DNA from: Eubacteriales bacterium
GTDB lineage: Bacteria; Bacillota; Clostridia; Oscillospirales; Acutalibacteraceae
Reading direction: 5' to 3'
DNA length: 40,109 nt
Assembly (NCBI GenBank): GCA_029225565.1
Contig: JAQXWS010000025.1
Location: forward strand, 1 to 40,109
In this document: piece after piece, positions 26,684 to 33,767 of the stretch
How positions within the stretch are numbered: the first letter of the stretch is position 1
Layout: each line of letters begins with the position of its first letter
Notes under the pieces: model-generated
What the model was told of the DNA's origin: nothing
Seen by the model: only the letters and a program-made list of their open reading frames with translations
Database searches by the model: none
Translations under genes and position numbers: made by a program

Positions 26684-26713
26684 ACTATAGCACATACAAG
26701 CTATGTTTGTCAA
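26684..26713 (-). promoter_or_regulatory. Promoter of the GntR-ABC operon
   Basis: Minus-strand TTGACA (26713-26708) and TATAGT (26689-26684) with an 18-bp spacer. Confidence 0.75.
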
Positions 26714-26721
26714 CAGAAAAA

Positions 26722-26749
26722 ATAAAAAAGGACGAATTTTTTTCGTCCT
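26722..26749 (-). terminator. Terminator of the NlpC/P60 gene
   Basis: An 8-bp stem AGGACGAA/TTCGTCCT (26729-26736 with 26742-26749) is followed on the minus strand by a T-rich run, just past the gene stop. Confidence 0.88.
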
Positions 26750-26767
26750 CTTTATAAGTAAAAAAAA

Positions 26768-28120
26768 TTATGCTAATTTGCCGTCCTTGTACTCATAGAT
26801 ATAACCGTATTTTCCGTCAGAGGTGGTAGCATAGGCGTTGTAATGAGTACCGAATTTGGTTGTGGATTTTATGGTAAGGGTCTTGCCCTTCTTGACAATA
26901 TACTTGTGGGTACCCGAGTAGCACTGTATTGCGGGATACAGCTTTACATCCCTGGTAGCAGTCATGGAAATATTCAACGGAGATACCTTTTTTGACGGAA
27001 CATACCTTTTGGCCGACTCAAAGTGAGTGATATAATTCCCGTCCACAGGACGCACCACCACTCCGTCGGCAGAGCCGGTGGAATGTATCATGGTTTTGTC
27101 GCCGAGATAAATGGCACAGTGATTGAATGGATAGTCGTGCTTTGGCCCTCCCGGAGAATTGAAAAACAGAATATCCCCCGGCAATATCTTGCTCCAATCT
27201 ATGGTGCCCTTGCACAAAGTCTTGGCACGGAACTCGGTGGAATAGCCGTTGTTATATACAATACTTGTATCGTGCAGCTGTTTCAGGTTGGCAGTAAGAC
27301 GATAGCACTTTACATCATTTTGCATAACCTGATTCAGCACGCAGGACACGAAGCCCGAGCAATCAAAGCCTATCTTGCCGTTGCCGTCCTCATCCTTGCC
27401 GGTGGATTCATCGTGAACATACTCCGTCTCCTGGCTGTTGTAATACAGCGCCAAGTCCACCACCTGCTGGCGGTAGCTGGTAGCTGTGTTTTTGACCATA
27501 ATATTCTTTGGCTTTGAGTACAGGCTGTAATATGTATTGCCGCCCACCTTTTTGTAGGACCTGATTTTTACATAATACATCTTACCCTTAGAAAGACTTG
27601 ATATAGTTTTTGCAATAGAGGTGCCGGACACGGTAATCTTTTTTGCATTAGAAAAATTGCTGTATCTGGAGTACTTAATCTGGTATCCTGTGGCAGCGCT
27701 GTTTTTGTAGCTGACCACCCTCATCTGACCCGTGGACGGGGACGACAATGACTTGATACCGGGCCTTATCAGACGATAGATAGTGCGGGTTGCAGTGTTA
27801 GTATATTTTTTTGTGCCTTTGTAGGGATATACCTTGTACACATATTTTCTGCCGTTGGTGACATTGGTATCCGTCCAGGATACTGTGGATACGGACTTGA
27901 TGGTCTTCACCCTGGACCAAGTATTTGATGAACCGGATTTGCGATATATGTAATAACCTGTTTTGTCGGCAGCCTTGCTCCATCTTACCTTGATACCGGA
28001 GCTGTAATTGGACACACGGGTAACGGCTCCGCCTGTTGCCGCACTAACTGTAGAAATACCCGACAGCACACCCACCGTCATAATCAATGACAGCAGTAGC
28101 GATACAATCTTCTTTGTCAT
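26768..28120 (-). CDS. Secreted NlpC/P60 peptidoglycan hydrolase with FN3-like repeats
   Basis: Exported endopeptidase of about 450 residues, likely cleaving stem peptides of peptidoglycan. A signal peptide (about 1-27, ending VSAA) is followed by two fibronectin-III-like segments (about 30-115 and 120-210), the NlpC/P60 domain (about 215-375) with catalytic C254 in GFDCSGFVSC, H334 in NHCAIYLGD and H346 in MIHSTG, and a basic SH3-like C-terminus. ATG 28120 follows AAAGGAGGG; the longer in-frame extension has none. It has its own promoter and terminator. Confidence 0.92.
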   Translation of the reverse strand: MTKKIVSLLLSLIMTVGVLSGISTVSAATGGAVTRVSNYSSGIKVRWSKAADKTGYYIYRKSGSSNTWSRVKTIKSVSTVSWTDTNVTNGRKYVYKVYPYKGTKKYTNTATRTIYRLIRPGIKSLSSPSTGQMRVVSYKNSAATGYQIKYSRYSNFSNAKKITVSGTSIAKTISSLSKGKMYYVKIRSYKKVGGNTYYSLYSKPKNIMVKNTATSYRQQVVDLALYYNSQETEYVHDESTGKDEDGNGKIGFDCSGFVSCVLNQVMQNDVKCYRLTANLKQLHDTSIVYNNGYSTEFRAKTLCKGTIDWSKILPGDILFFNSPGGPKHDYPFNHCAIYLGDKTMIHSTGSADGVVVRPVDGNYITHFESAKRYVPSKKVSPLNISMTATRDVKLYPAIQCYSGTHKYIVKKGKTLTIKSTTKFGTHYNAYATTSDGKYGYIYEYKDGKLA

Positions 28121-28140
28121 AATTCGCCCTCCTTTTTTTA

Positions 28141-28169
28141 ATAATACCATTAATTAACTCTGTAATCAA
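28141..28169 (-). promoter_or_regulatory. Promoter of the NlpC/P60 gene
   Basis: Minus-strand TTGATT (28169-28164) and TATTAT (28146-28141) with a 17-bp spacer, directly after the upstream gene's terminator. Confidence 0.75.
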
Positions 28170-28170
28170 G

Positions 28171-28200
28171 AAAAAAGAACGGCAGGAATCCCCGCCGTTC
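28171..28200 (-). terminator. Terminator of the riboswitch-controlled gene
   Basis: GAACGGC/GCCGTTC (28177-28183 with 28194-28200), extended by two further G-C pairs, is followed on the minus strand by six T. It isolates the alpha/alpha-toroid gene as a single-gene transcript. Confidence 0.88.
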
Positions 28201-28206
28201 GTATTT

Positions 28207-29748
28207 TTACTTTGTCACAACGGACTTGGTACTGCTCCAAGGAGAATATACCCTCACAATTTTGTCGCCGGATTTTATCTTTTTGTAGGCACGCACACGA
28301 ACATAATATCTGGTATTGGACTTCAGCTTTGTATGCTTTGTTGTCAGCTTGTCGGTACCGAGATATGTATGTGTTTTGCCGGTAGAAAAATCTTTTTTGC
28401 TGGAATACTTTATTTGGTAGCCCGAAGCGGCGCTCACCTTTTTGTGACTAACCTTAAAATACTTTTTACCGCCGGTTAGGGTGACGCTGCCGGGAGTTGC
28501 CAGCACTTTTTTGCTGACATAATTATCCTTGTATTTGTATCCGCATTTGGTACAGGTGTGCAAGGTGTATCCCTTTGCAAGATAGGTTGGCGCTACTGCC
28601 TTGCTTGTATAACTGTGCCCTGCTGCCTTTACTGTAGCGGTGTATGAGTTGCTGCACAGGGTACAGGTGTATGTTCTCACGCCTGATTTTGTACAAGTGG
28701 GAGCTGTTGTAATCTTTGACTTGTAGCTATGCTTTGCATAAGCCGGATAGTTGTAACTAACAGCTCTGTCGCAATCCTCACAGTTAAGATACCTTTTGCC
28801 TGCTGCACAGGGATGGGCGGTGGATGAACTCAGTATCAAATTGTGGCTGTAGCCTGTCTTTTTTACTGCGTCGTAGTATGCCTCAAAGCCCAACAGAGCG
28901 TCCTTTGTGGCATAAGCGTCGTCGCTGCCGTAATTAGTTATCACACCGGTGCTGCTCTCAAATCCGTTGACCAAATTGCTGTACATATATGACGCCAAAT
29001 CCATAGCGCCTATTGCCGAGTATGCCATCAGCACCATGGCTGTGGAGTCTGGACTGGTGGTGTTGTAGGTATGGCTGTAGAATGCACCGTCATCATTGGT
29101 ATGCTTGGCAATAACTGTTCTTGCGTCCCTGATAACATCGGCGTAGCGCTCCTTATATTTTGCAACGGACGCAATCAGCACGGCAGTATTATCACAGGAA
29201 AAACCGTAATAATTCATTCCCTGACCCATAACATAATAATCTTTGATAAACCTGTCGCACAGACTGACAGCAAAGTCCTCATCGGCAGCCTCAATAGCAA
29301 CTCTGTAATAGTAGGGATTGTATATTTCGTTAGGGCTCATAGACTCAAACTGCTCCACAAGATTTACTCCCGAAAAGCTTGTTGGGTCATAGTCCAGGAT
29401 TCTAAGGATGGATATTACCGCCCCATACTGTCCCAAGTCAGCGGTACCGTAAGCGGTGAGCAATCTGCCGTTTTTCTTAATATTCTCTTGCACGCCGGCA
29501 ACAAATCCGTCAACATAGGCGCTCATATCATATCCCGACTTAAGGTAGGTCAAAAAATCCACCGCCTTGTCCACAGTCAGCCCATCAGTTTCTAAATCCA
29601 GCAGAAATTTTGCGCCACCTTGCATACGACGGCTGATAGCCTGTTCCAACAGCTTGGAATCACACTGACTTGCCATAGCAGATGTGGGCATCCCAAAGCT
29701 GCCGATAATCAGCACGAGGCTCATAATAATTGATAATACTTTTTTCAT
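28207..29748 (-). CDS. Secreted alpha/alpha-toroid protein with FN3 domain, riboswitch-controlled
   Basis: Exported protein of about 513 residues. A signal peptide (about 1-26, ending SAMA) is followed by a helical region (about 30-310) with prenyltransferase/squalene-cyclase-like toroid repeats (NDDGAFYSHTYNTTSPDSTA, AVLIASVAKY), three Cys-rich Gly/Tyr segments (CEDC, CTLC, CTKC pairs; about 320-405) and a C-terminal FN3-like domain (about 410-505). The toroid fold is shared with transcobalamin and intrinsic factor. Because a cobalamin riboswitch precedes the gene, binding or capture of corrinoids outside the cell is a reasonable inference, not proof. ATG 29748 is preferred over ATG 29757, which is too close to AAAGG. 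Confidence 0.75.
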   Translation of the reverse strand: MKKVLSIIMSLVLIIGSFGMPTSAMASQCDSKLLEQAISRRMQGGAKFLLDLETDGLTVDKAVDFLTYLKSGYDMSAYVDGFVAGVQENIKKNGRLLTAYGTADLGQYGAVISILRILDYDPTSFSGVNLVEQFESMSPNEIYNPYYYRVAIEAADEDFAVSLCDRFIKDYYVMGQGMNYYGFSCDNTAVLIASVAKYKERYADVIRDARTVIAKHTNDDGAFYSHTYNTTSPDSTAMVLMAYSAIGAMDLASYMYSNLVNGFESSTGVITNYGSDDAYATKDALLGFEAYYDAVKKTGYSHNLILSSSTAHPCAAGKRYLNCEDCDRAVSYNYPAYAKHSYKSKITTAPTCTKSGVRTYTCTLCSNSYTATVKAAGHSYTSKAVAPTYLAKGYTLHTCTKCGYKYKDNYVSKKVLATPGSVTLTGGKKYFKVSHKKVSAASGYQIKYSSKKDFSTGKTHTYLGTDKLTTKHTKLKSNTRYYVRVRAYKKIKSGDKIVRVYSPWSSTKSVVTK

Positions 29749-29781
29749 ACTTCTCATAACCTTTCGATATTATTTGAAAAT

Positions 29782-29806
29782 AAAAAACACCCTGCAACGC
29801 AGAGTG
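29782..29806 (-). terminator. Riboswitch expression-platform terminator
   Basis: On the minus strand CACTCTGC/GCAGGGTG (one U-G pair) with loop GTT is followed by six T, located between the aptamer and the start codon. A smaller hairpin with a T run (AGGC/GCCT, about 29821-29832) lies just before it. Cobalamin binding would favour termination. Confidence 0.75.
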
Positions 29807-29873
29807 GGTACAACAAAAAAGAGGCAAAAGCCTTTAATTCCCTGCTTTCCCACTTGCCCAAAAGCGAAATCCA

Positions 29874-30010
29874 CACATAGCTCGTCTCCCGACTTATGAT
29901 ATAGCATTGCCTGTGAACGCTCCTTCTCGTTGCCGATGGATTGCGCCCCCTTCGTCAAATACGGTAATGGCGGTTGCTCAGGATTCTCACCTGATTCCGT
30001 TAGCTATGCA
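29874..30010 (-). ncRNA. Cobalamin riboswitch aptamer
   Basis: On the minus strand the P1 helix forms between TGCATAGCT (30010-30002) and AGCTATGTG (29882-29874). Inside are the conserved GGTGAGAATCC core (near 29992-29981), CCGCC followed by a diverged B12-box region (near 29975-29960), and AAGTCGGGAGACGAGC (near 29896-29881), the equivalent of the family's AGCCAGGAGACC element. Length of about 137 nt fits the class. It lies between a consensus promoter and a terminator ahead of the toroid-protein gene, so it probably turns that gene off when cobalamin is plentiful. Confidence 0.87.
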
Positions 30011-30029
30011 TTATTTTATTTTCTATCGG

Positions 30030-30058
30030 ATTATAGCACGACTCTGCATTAATTACAA
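30030..30058 (-). promoter_or_regulatory. Promoter of the cobalamin-riboswitch transcript
   Basis: Minus-strand TTGTAA (30058-30053) and TATAAT (30035-30030) with a 17-bp spacer. Start predicted near 30023, a few bases before the aptamer P1 helix. It is back to back with the ilvE promoter. Confidence 0.8.
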
Positions 30059-30080
30059 GAATTATTTTTTTCACCGCCTA

Positions 30081-30108
30081 TTGAAAAATGAAAATATCGT
30101 GATATAAT
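30081..30108 (+). promoter_or_regulatory. Promoter of ilvE
   Basis: TTGAAA (30081-30086) and TATAAT (30103-30108) with a 16-bp spacer. Confidence 0.8.
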
Positions 30109-30140
30109 GTTTTTAATGAACAAATATAGGAGATGATTAT

Positions 30141-31166
30141 ATGCAAAAAAAGGATATTGACTGGTCAAGCCTCGGTTTTGGTTACATCAAGACCGACAAG
30201 CGTTTTGTTGCTACATACAAGGATGGCAAGTGGGACGACGGCCAGCTTATCGACGACGACAAAATAGAGATGAGCGAGTGCGCCTGCGTACTGCAGTATG
30301 CACAGACCTGCTTTGAGGGCCTTAAGGCATACACCACCAAGGACGGCAAGATTGTTTGCTTCCGCCCCGACCTCAATGCCAGCCGTATTGCCGATTCATG
30401 CCGCGGACTGGAGATTCCGCCTTTTCCGGAGGACAAGTTTATTCAGGCTGTTAAGGCAGTAGTTGAGGCCAATGCACAGTGGGTACCGCCCTTTGGCAGC
30501 GGCGCTACTCTGTATATCAGACCGTTTGTTTTCGGTATCAATCCGGTTATCGGTGTAAAGCCGGCTGACGAATATCAGTTCAGAATGTTCTGCACACCGG
30601 TTGGTCCTTACTTTAAGGGCGGCGCAAAGCCGATTACCATCCGCGTGTCCGATGTTGACCGTGCGGCGCCAAGAGGCACAGGTAATATCAAGGCAGGACT
30701 TAACTACGCCATGTCACTGCACAATATCGTTGACGCTCACAACCAGGGCTATGACGAGAATATGTACCTTGACCCTGCCACCAGAACAAAGGTAGAGGAG
30801 ACAGGTGGCGCAAACTTCCTGTTTGTTACCAAGGACGGCAAGGTTGTAACACCGAAGTCAGACTCCATTCTTCCGTCAATCACTCGTCGCTCGCTGATGA
30901 TTGTTGCCGAGAAGTATCTTGGCCTTGAGGTTGAGCAAAGAGAGGTCTATGTTGACGAGTTAAAGGACTTTGCAGAGTGTGGCCTTTGCGGTACCGCTGC
31001 GGTTATCTCCCCTGTTGGCAAAATTGTTAACCACGGTGAGGAAATTTGCTTCCCATCCGGCATGGAGGAAATGGGTCCTGTCACCAAAAAGCTGTACGAC
31101 ACGCTTACCGGCATCCAAATGGGCGAAATCGAAGCTCCCGAGGGCTGGATTTGCGAAATCTGTTAA
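30141..31166 (+). CDS. ilvE: Branched-chain amino acid aminotransferase
   Basis: PLP enzyme of 341 residues catalysing the last step of leucine, isoleucine and valine synthesis (and the first of their breakdown). Fold-type IV, BCAT group II length. Visible are YAQTCFEGLKAY, FRPDLNASRI, the PLP-lysine segment GNIKAGLNYA (K184), EETGGANFLFV and the C-terminal CGTAAVISPVG. AGGAGATG precedes ATG 30141. It complements ilvC at the other end of the window but has its own promoter and terminator. Confidence 0.97.
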   Translation: MQKKDIDWSSLGFGYIKTDKRFVATYKDGKWDDGQLIDDDKIEMSECACVLQYAQTCFEGLKAYTTKDGKIVCFRPDLNASRIADSCRGLEIPPFPEDKFIQAVKAVVEANAQWVPPFGSGATLYIRPFVFGINPVIGVKPADEYQFRMFCTPVGPYFKGGAKPITIRVSDVDRAAPRGTGNIKAGLNYAMSLHNIVDAHNQGYDENMYLDPATRTKVEETGGANFLFVTKDGKVVTPKSDSILPSITRRSLMIVAEKYLGLEVEQREVYVDELKDFAECGLCGTAAVISPVGKIVNHGEEICFPSGMEEMGPVTKKLYDTLTGIQMGEIEAPEGWICEIC

Positions 31167-31175
31167 TAAAAATTC

Positions 31176-31208
31176 AAGCGTTGGAGTTCTGTTCTCCAAC
31201 GCTTTTTT
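31176..31208 (+). terminator. Terminator of ilvE
   Basis: An 11-bp perfect stem AAGCGTTGGAG/CTCCAACGCTT (31176-31186 with 31194-31204) runs into a T tract. It lies between ilvE and the convergent spore-protein gene. Confidence 0.92.
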
Positions 31209-31228
31209 ATTTATGACTTTTTGGCTGA

Positions 31229-31414
31229 CTATCTCATAGACTCTTCGTAAGCCTTGATCATCTTTTTAACCATCTGGCCACCGACTGAACCGGCCTCCTT
31301 AGAAGTAAGATGGCCGTTGTAGCCCTGGTTAAGGTTAACACCAACCTCGTTAGCAGCCTCCATCTTAAAACGATTAAGAGCCTCCTGAGCCTCCGGTACT
31401 ACGCTCTTTGACAT
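31229..31414 (-). CDS. Alpha/beta-type small acid-soluble spore protein
   Basis: Spore DNA-binding protein of 61 residues that coats and protects DNA in dormant spores. ALNRFKMEAANEVGVNL contains the region of the germination-protease site, and SKEAGSVGGQMVKKMIKAYE is the conserved C-terminal DNA-binding motif. ATG 31414 is supported by AGAGGTG; the longer open frame upstream is not. Its presence implies a spore-forming organism. Expression late in the forespore under sigma-G is expected from the family; a clear sigma-G promoter was not identified. Confidence 0.95.
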   Translation of the reverse strand: MSKSVVPEAQEALNRFKMEAANEVGVNLNQGYNGHLTSKEAGSVGGQMVKKMIKAYEESMR

Positions 31415-31439
31415 TTTGATACACCTCTTTTGCTTTAGA

Positions 31440-31481
31440 TTGCAAGGGCAATGATTGCTCAGCCGTAATACGCCCTTGCAA
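31440..31481. repeat. Inverted repeat in the leader of the spore-protein gene
   Basis: TTGCAAGGGC/GCCCTTGCAA (31440-31449 with 31472-31481), a 10-bp perfect stem with a 22-nt loop, lies about 25 nt upstream of the ATG. No T run follows, so it is not a terminator. It may stabilise the mRNA or be a binding site. Confidence 0.5.
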
Positions 31482-31656
31482 ATCATCTCACTTGCAAAAA
31501 TAGTTTGTGCATCATAACAAAAAATACAAATGAAAAAATTTGGTAACAACAACATATCTTTATACTGCTTATTAAACCGTTCGACATCCGCTACAGACAA
31601 ACCAAAATCAATAATTATAGTAAATTTTTATTCAAAACCACATATACTATTATCAC

Positions 31657-31685
31657 TTGACATTATCACGGAATACCGTTATAAT
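31657..31685 (+). promoter_or_regulatory. Promoter of the XRE-nucleotidyltransferase pair, with operator-like palindrome
   Basis: TTGACA (31657-31662) and TATAAT (31680-31685) with 17-bp spacing. The spacer contains ACGGAATACCGT (31668-31679), a 4-4-4 palindrome placed where an XRE autorepressor would block RNA polymerase. Confidence 0.8.
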
Positions 31686-31705
31686 TTAATAAAGGTGGTG
31701 ATAGC

Positions 31706-32275
31706 GTGAATGTTAATTATTTAGTTGCCGAAAAGCAAATTTCTAAATACAATTTATCAAAATCAACAGGCATACCGTACTCTACTATAAGCGATATTTG
31801 CAATGGGAAAACTACGCTTGAAAATTGCAACGCTAAAACCGTTTATGAGCTGTCAAAATTTTTTGATGTTTCAATGGAAGATTTGCTTTATAAAGACAAT
31901 GATGTTCGTTATGATTTCGAGGCTTTTAAGAGTAATATTCGACATCAGCTTAAAGAATTGGGCTTCAAAAAATTCATTGTGTTTGTTTTGAAAGCTGATA
32001 AAGTTACCGATTATATGAACAAAAAATGGTACCCTGAAGCATTGTATCTATTGGCAATGCTTGATTATGTCAGCAGGATAAATAATATTCCTATTTGCAA
32101 AAAATACAATTCATATCGTTCTGCAAAGCTTAGTGAAGTTATTTACCCGGCAAGCGTTGTAGCTGAGGCAAAGGTTATGAATGATGAGAGAATTTTGAAG
32201 GATTCTATTACTAATTCTATACCTGAATTCATACGTTTTAATATTGTTGAAGGCGAGGTGTTTGATGTTGCATAA
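31706..32275 (+). CDS. XRE-family regulator (candidate antitoxin)
   Basis: 189 residues. An N-terminal Cro/C1-type HTH (about 1-60: ISKYNLSKSTGIPYSTISDI, DVSMEDLLY) is followed by a region of about 120 residues not recognised. It starts at GTG 31706 with AAAGGTGG upstream. Its 3' end overlaps the nucleotidyltransferase gene by 11 nt. HTH proteins in this arrangement often serve as antitoxin and autorepressor. Codon use is AT-rich compared with the genes to the left, a sign of transfer. Confidence 0.82.
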   Translation: MNVNYLVAEKQISKYNLSKSTGIPYSTISDICNGKTTLENCNAKTVYELSKFFDVSMEDLLYKDNDVRYDFEAFKSNIRHQLKELGFKKFIVFVLKADKVTDYMNKKWYPEALYLLAMLDYVSRINNIPICKKYNSYRSAKLSEVIYPASVVAEAKVMNDERILKDSITNSIPEFIRFNIVEGEVFDVA

Positions 32276-32963
32276 TGATATTCAAAAAAATATGGTTGAC
32301 ATATATCTCAAAGAACTTGCAAAGGAATTCAAGCGCCTAACGGGCAGAAAAACTTCGGCTGAAATTATAATTGTAGGCGGCGGTTCGGTTCTTCTTAATT
32401 ATGATTTCAGAATGAACAGTGTTGACATTGATGCTTTTAATACCTATGACAGCGCAATTAAAGATGCTGCTAAAATTGTTGCGGATAAATTTGATTTGTC
32501 ACAGCAATGGCTTAACGATGATTTTAAGAAAACGGCATCATATTCACCGAAACTCAGGCAGTATTCAGGATATTACAAAACTTTCGGTAATGTGCTGGAG
32601 ATTAGAACTGTTAGAAGAGAATATTTAATTGCAATGAAAATGGTATCGGGTAGGAAATATAAAAATGATCTGTCCGACATTCTCGGAATTTTATATTATC
32701 ATTATAAAAATGATGATGAGATAACATATTCGGAAATTGCGCGGGCTGTAATAAATTTGTATGGCGATTTTAGCAGAATTAAAGATGAGATTGTTAGGTT
32801 TGTAAAATCCGCTATTGATAACAAAACTTTTGTAGATGGTTATAATTTGCAAAAGAAAAATGAGCAAAACATAAAGGCTAATTTAATTCAATTTGAAGAA
32901 AAGTACGAGAATGTTTTAAATGAAGATAATATAGATGATATTATAAATAAATTGAGCGAATAA
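32265..32963 (+). CDS. MNT-fold nucleotidyltransferase (DUF6036/AbiEii-like, candidate toxin)
   Basis: 232 residues. The N-terminal nucleotidyltransferase core shows IIVGGGSVLLNYDFR (GGGS 38-41) and the metal-binding pair VDIDAF (D54, D56), then a helical part with LIAMKMVSGRKYKNDLSDI typical of this group. ATG 32265 is chosen because GAGGTG lies 5 nt upstream and creates overlap with the XRE gene; the TTG at 32244 lacks a ribosome site. Related NTase genes act as toxins in abortive-infection and toxin/antitoxin pairs. The position beside CRISPR-Cas fits a defence role, but activity is inferred only. Confidence 0.75.
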   Translation: MLHNDIQKNMVDIYLKELAKEFKRLTGRKTSAEIIIVGGGSVLLNYDFRMNSVDIDAFNTYDSAIKDAAKIVADKFDLSQQWLNDDFKKTASYSPKLRQYSGYYKTFGNVLEIRTVRREYLIAMKMVSGRKYKNDLSDILGILYYHYKNDDEITYSEIARAVINLYGDFSRIKDEIVRFVKSAIDNKTFVDGYNLQKKNEQNIKANLIQFEEKYENVLNEDNIDDIINKLSE

Positions 32964-32968
32964 AAAAT

Positions 32969-33001
32969 GAGCCGAGAGGGGGACACCTCTTGGCTCTTTT
33001 T
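32969..33001 (+). terminator. Terminator of the XRE-nucleotidyltransferase pair
   Basis: GAGCCGAGAGG/CCTCTTGGCTC (one G-U pair) with loop GGGACA is followed by five T. A near-copy in inverted orientation stands at 37665-37689 on the far side of the CRISPR locus. Confidence 0.9.
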
Positions 33002-33062
33002 GTGGTTGTGCAATTTTTTCATTATTTCTAAAGATTTGAATCTTATCATTGTAGTAATAATA

Positions 33063-33541
33063 ATCTATAACAGTAGAAATTATTAGGGATTATTAATCAT
33101 CCGGTAGAGGTATTCACATCTTAGTATCTACAACAGTAGAAATTATTAGGAATTATTAATCTCAGAACTTTATGTTAGTTCAGCTAAATCTACAACAGTA
33201 GAAATTATTAGGGATTATTAATCCTTAAAAAGGCACTTGGCTTCAGTTATGAAATCTACAACAGTAGAAATTATTAGGGATTATTAATCAAAAGCAAGAA
33301 GAAAACTACAAGATATATCTACAACAGTAGAAATTATTGGGAATTATTAATCGCAAAATGTTCGGATTGCCCTGCTTTATCTACAACAGTAGAAATTATT
33401 AGGGATTATTAATCAAGTAGCGTATAAAAAGTACACTTATTAATCTACAACAGTAGAAATTATTAGGGATTATTAATCCCTCAGGCAGCATTTCCATAAT
33501 CGCTTTATCTACAACAGTAGAAATTATTAGTGATTATTATC
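33063..33541 (-). CRISPR. Type V-A CRISPR array, 8 repeats and 7 spacers
   Basis: Repeats start at 33063, 33126, 33188, 33254, 33317, 33379, 33443 and 33507; each is 36 bp (the last 35). Spacers are 26-30 bp. On the minus strand every repeat ends with the Cas12a handle AATTTCTACTGTTGTAGAT, so transcription runs from high to low coordinates, in the same direction as cas12a. Handles of the seven repeats that precede a spacer are identical. Only the distal repeat (33063) has a handle change, which breaks a stem pair. Repeats at 33126, 33317 and 33507 differ only in the 5' part that is trimmed off. Spacer targets cannot be named from here. No second array was seen. Confidence 0.97.
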
Positions 33542-33767
33542 AATTGATTGCTCATCTTGTTTGATACTATAATCTTAGCTATACCCTGCAACACACTCTT
33601 TTCGGTTGAGTATGTTGCAGAGTCTGAATGTTTATGGGCATCTGTTCCATTTAATTGAAACGAATCCTGAACCATAATGTTTTCTTCTGTTTCAAGTTAA
33701 TGAAAAAATATTGAAACAGGGCAGAATATAAAATCATTCAATTGAGATATAGCTAAAGGCTGTTCGC
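33542..33767 (-). promoter_or_regulatory. Region between cas12a and the array (putative leader)
   Basis: 226 bases without a gene. They contain CTGCAACACACTC/GAGTATGTTGCAG (33586-33598 with 33608-33620, one mismatch), CTGTTTCAA/TTGAAACAG (33687-33695 with 33711-33719, perfect) and an outer pair TTAGCTATA/TATAGCTAA (33575-33583 with 33744-33752). None has a downstream T run on the minus strand. TATAGT near 33566-33571 on the minus strand might be a -10 box, but no good -35 fits. The position suits an array leader or promoter; its function is not shown. Confidence 0.4.

Noticed and set aside
31415-31600. N-terminal extension of the spore protein to 31600
   Set aside because: The SASP family begins at MSKSVVPEAQEAL, and AGAGGTG lies directly before that ATG; the extension has unrelated composition and includes the leader hairpin.
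33031-33044. AAGATT/AATCTT palindrome next to the distal end of the array
   Set aside because: The stem is only 6 bp in AT-rich sequence with a 2-base centre; it is too weak to call a terminator or a degenerate repeat.
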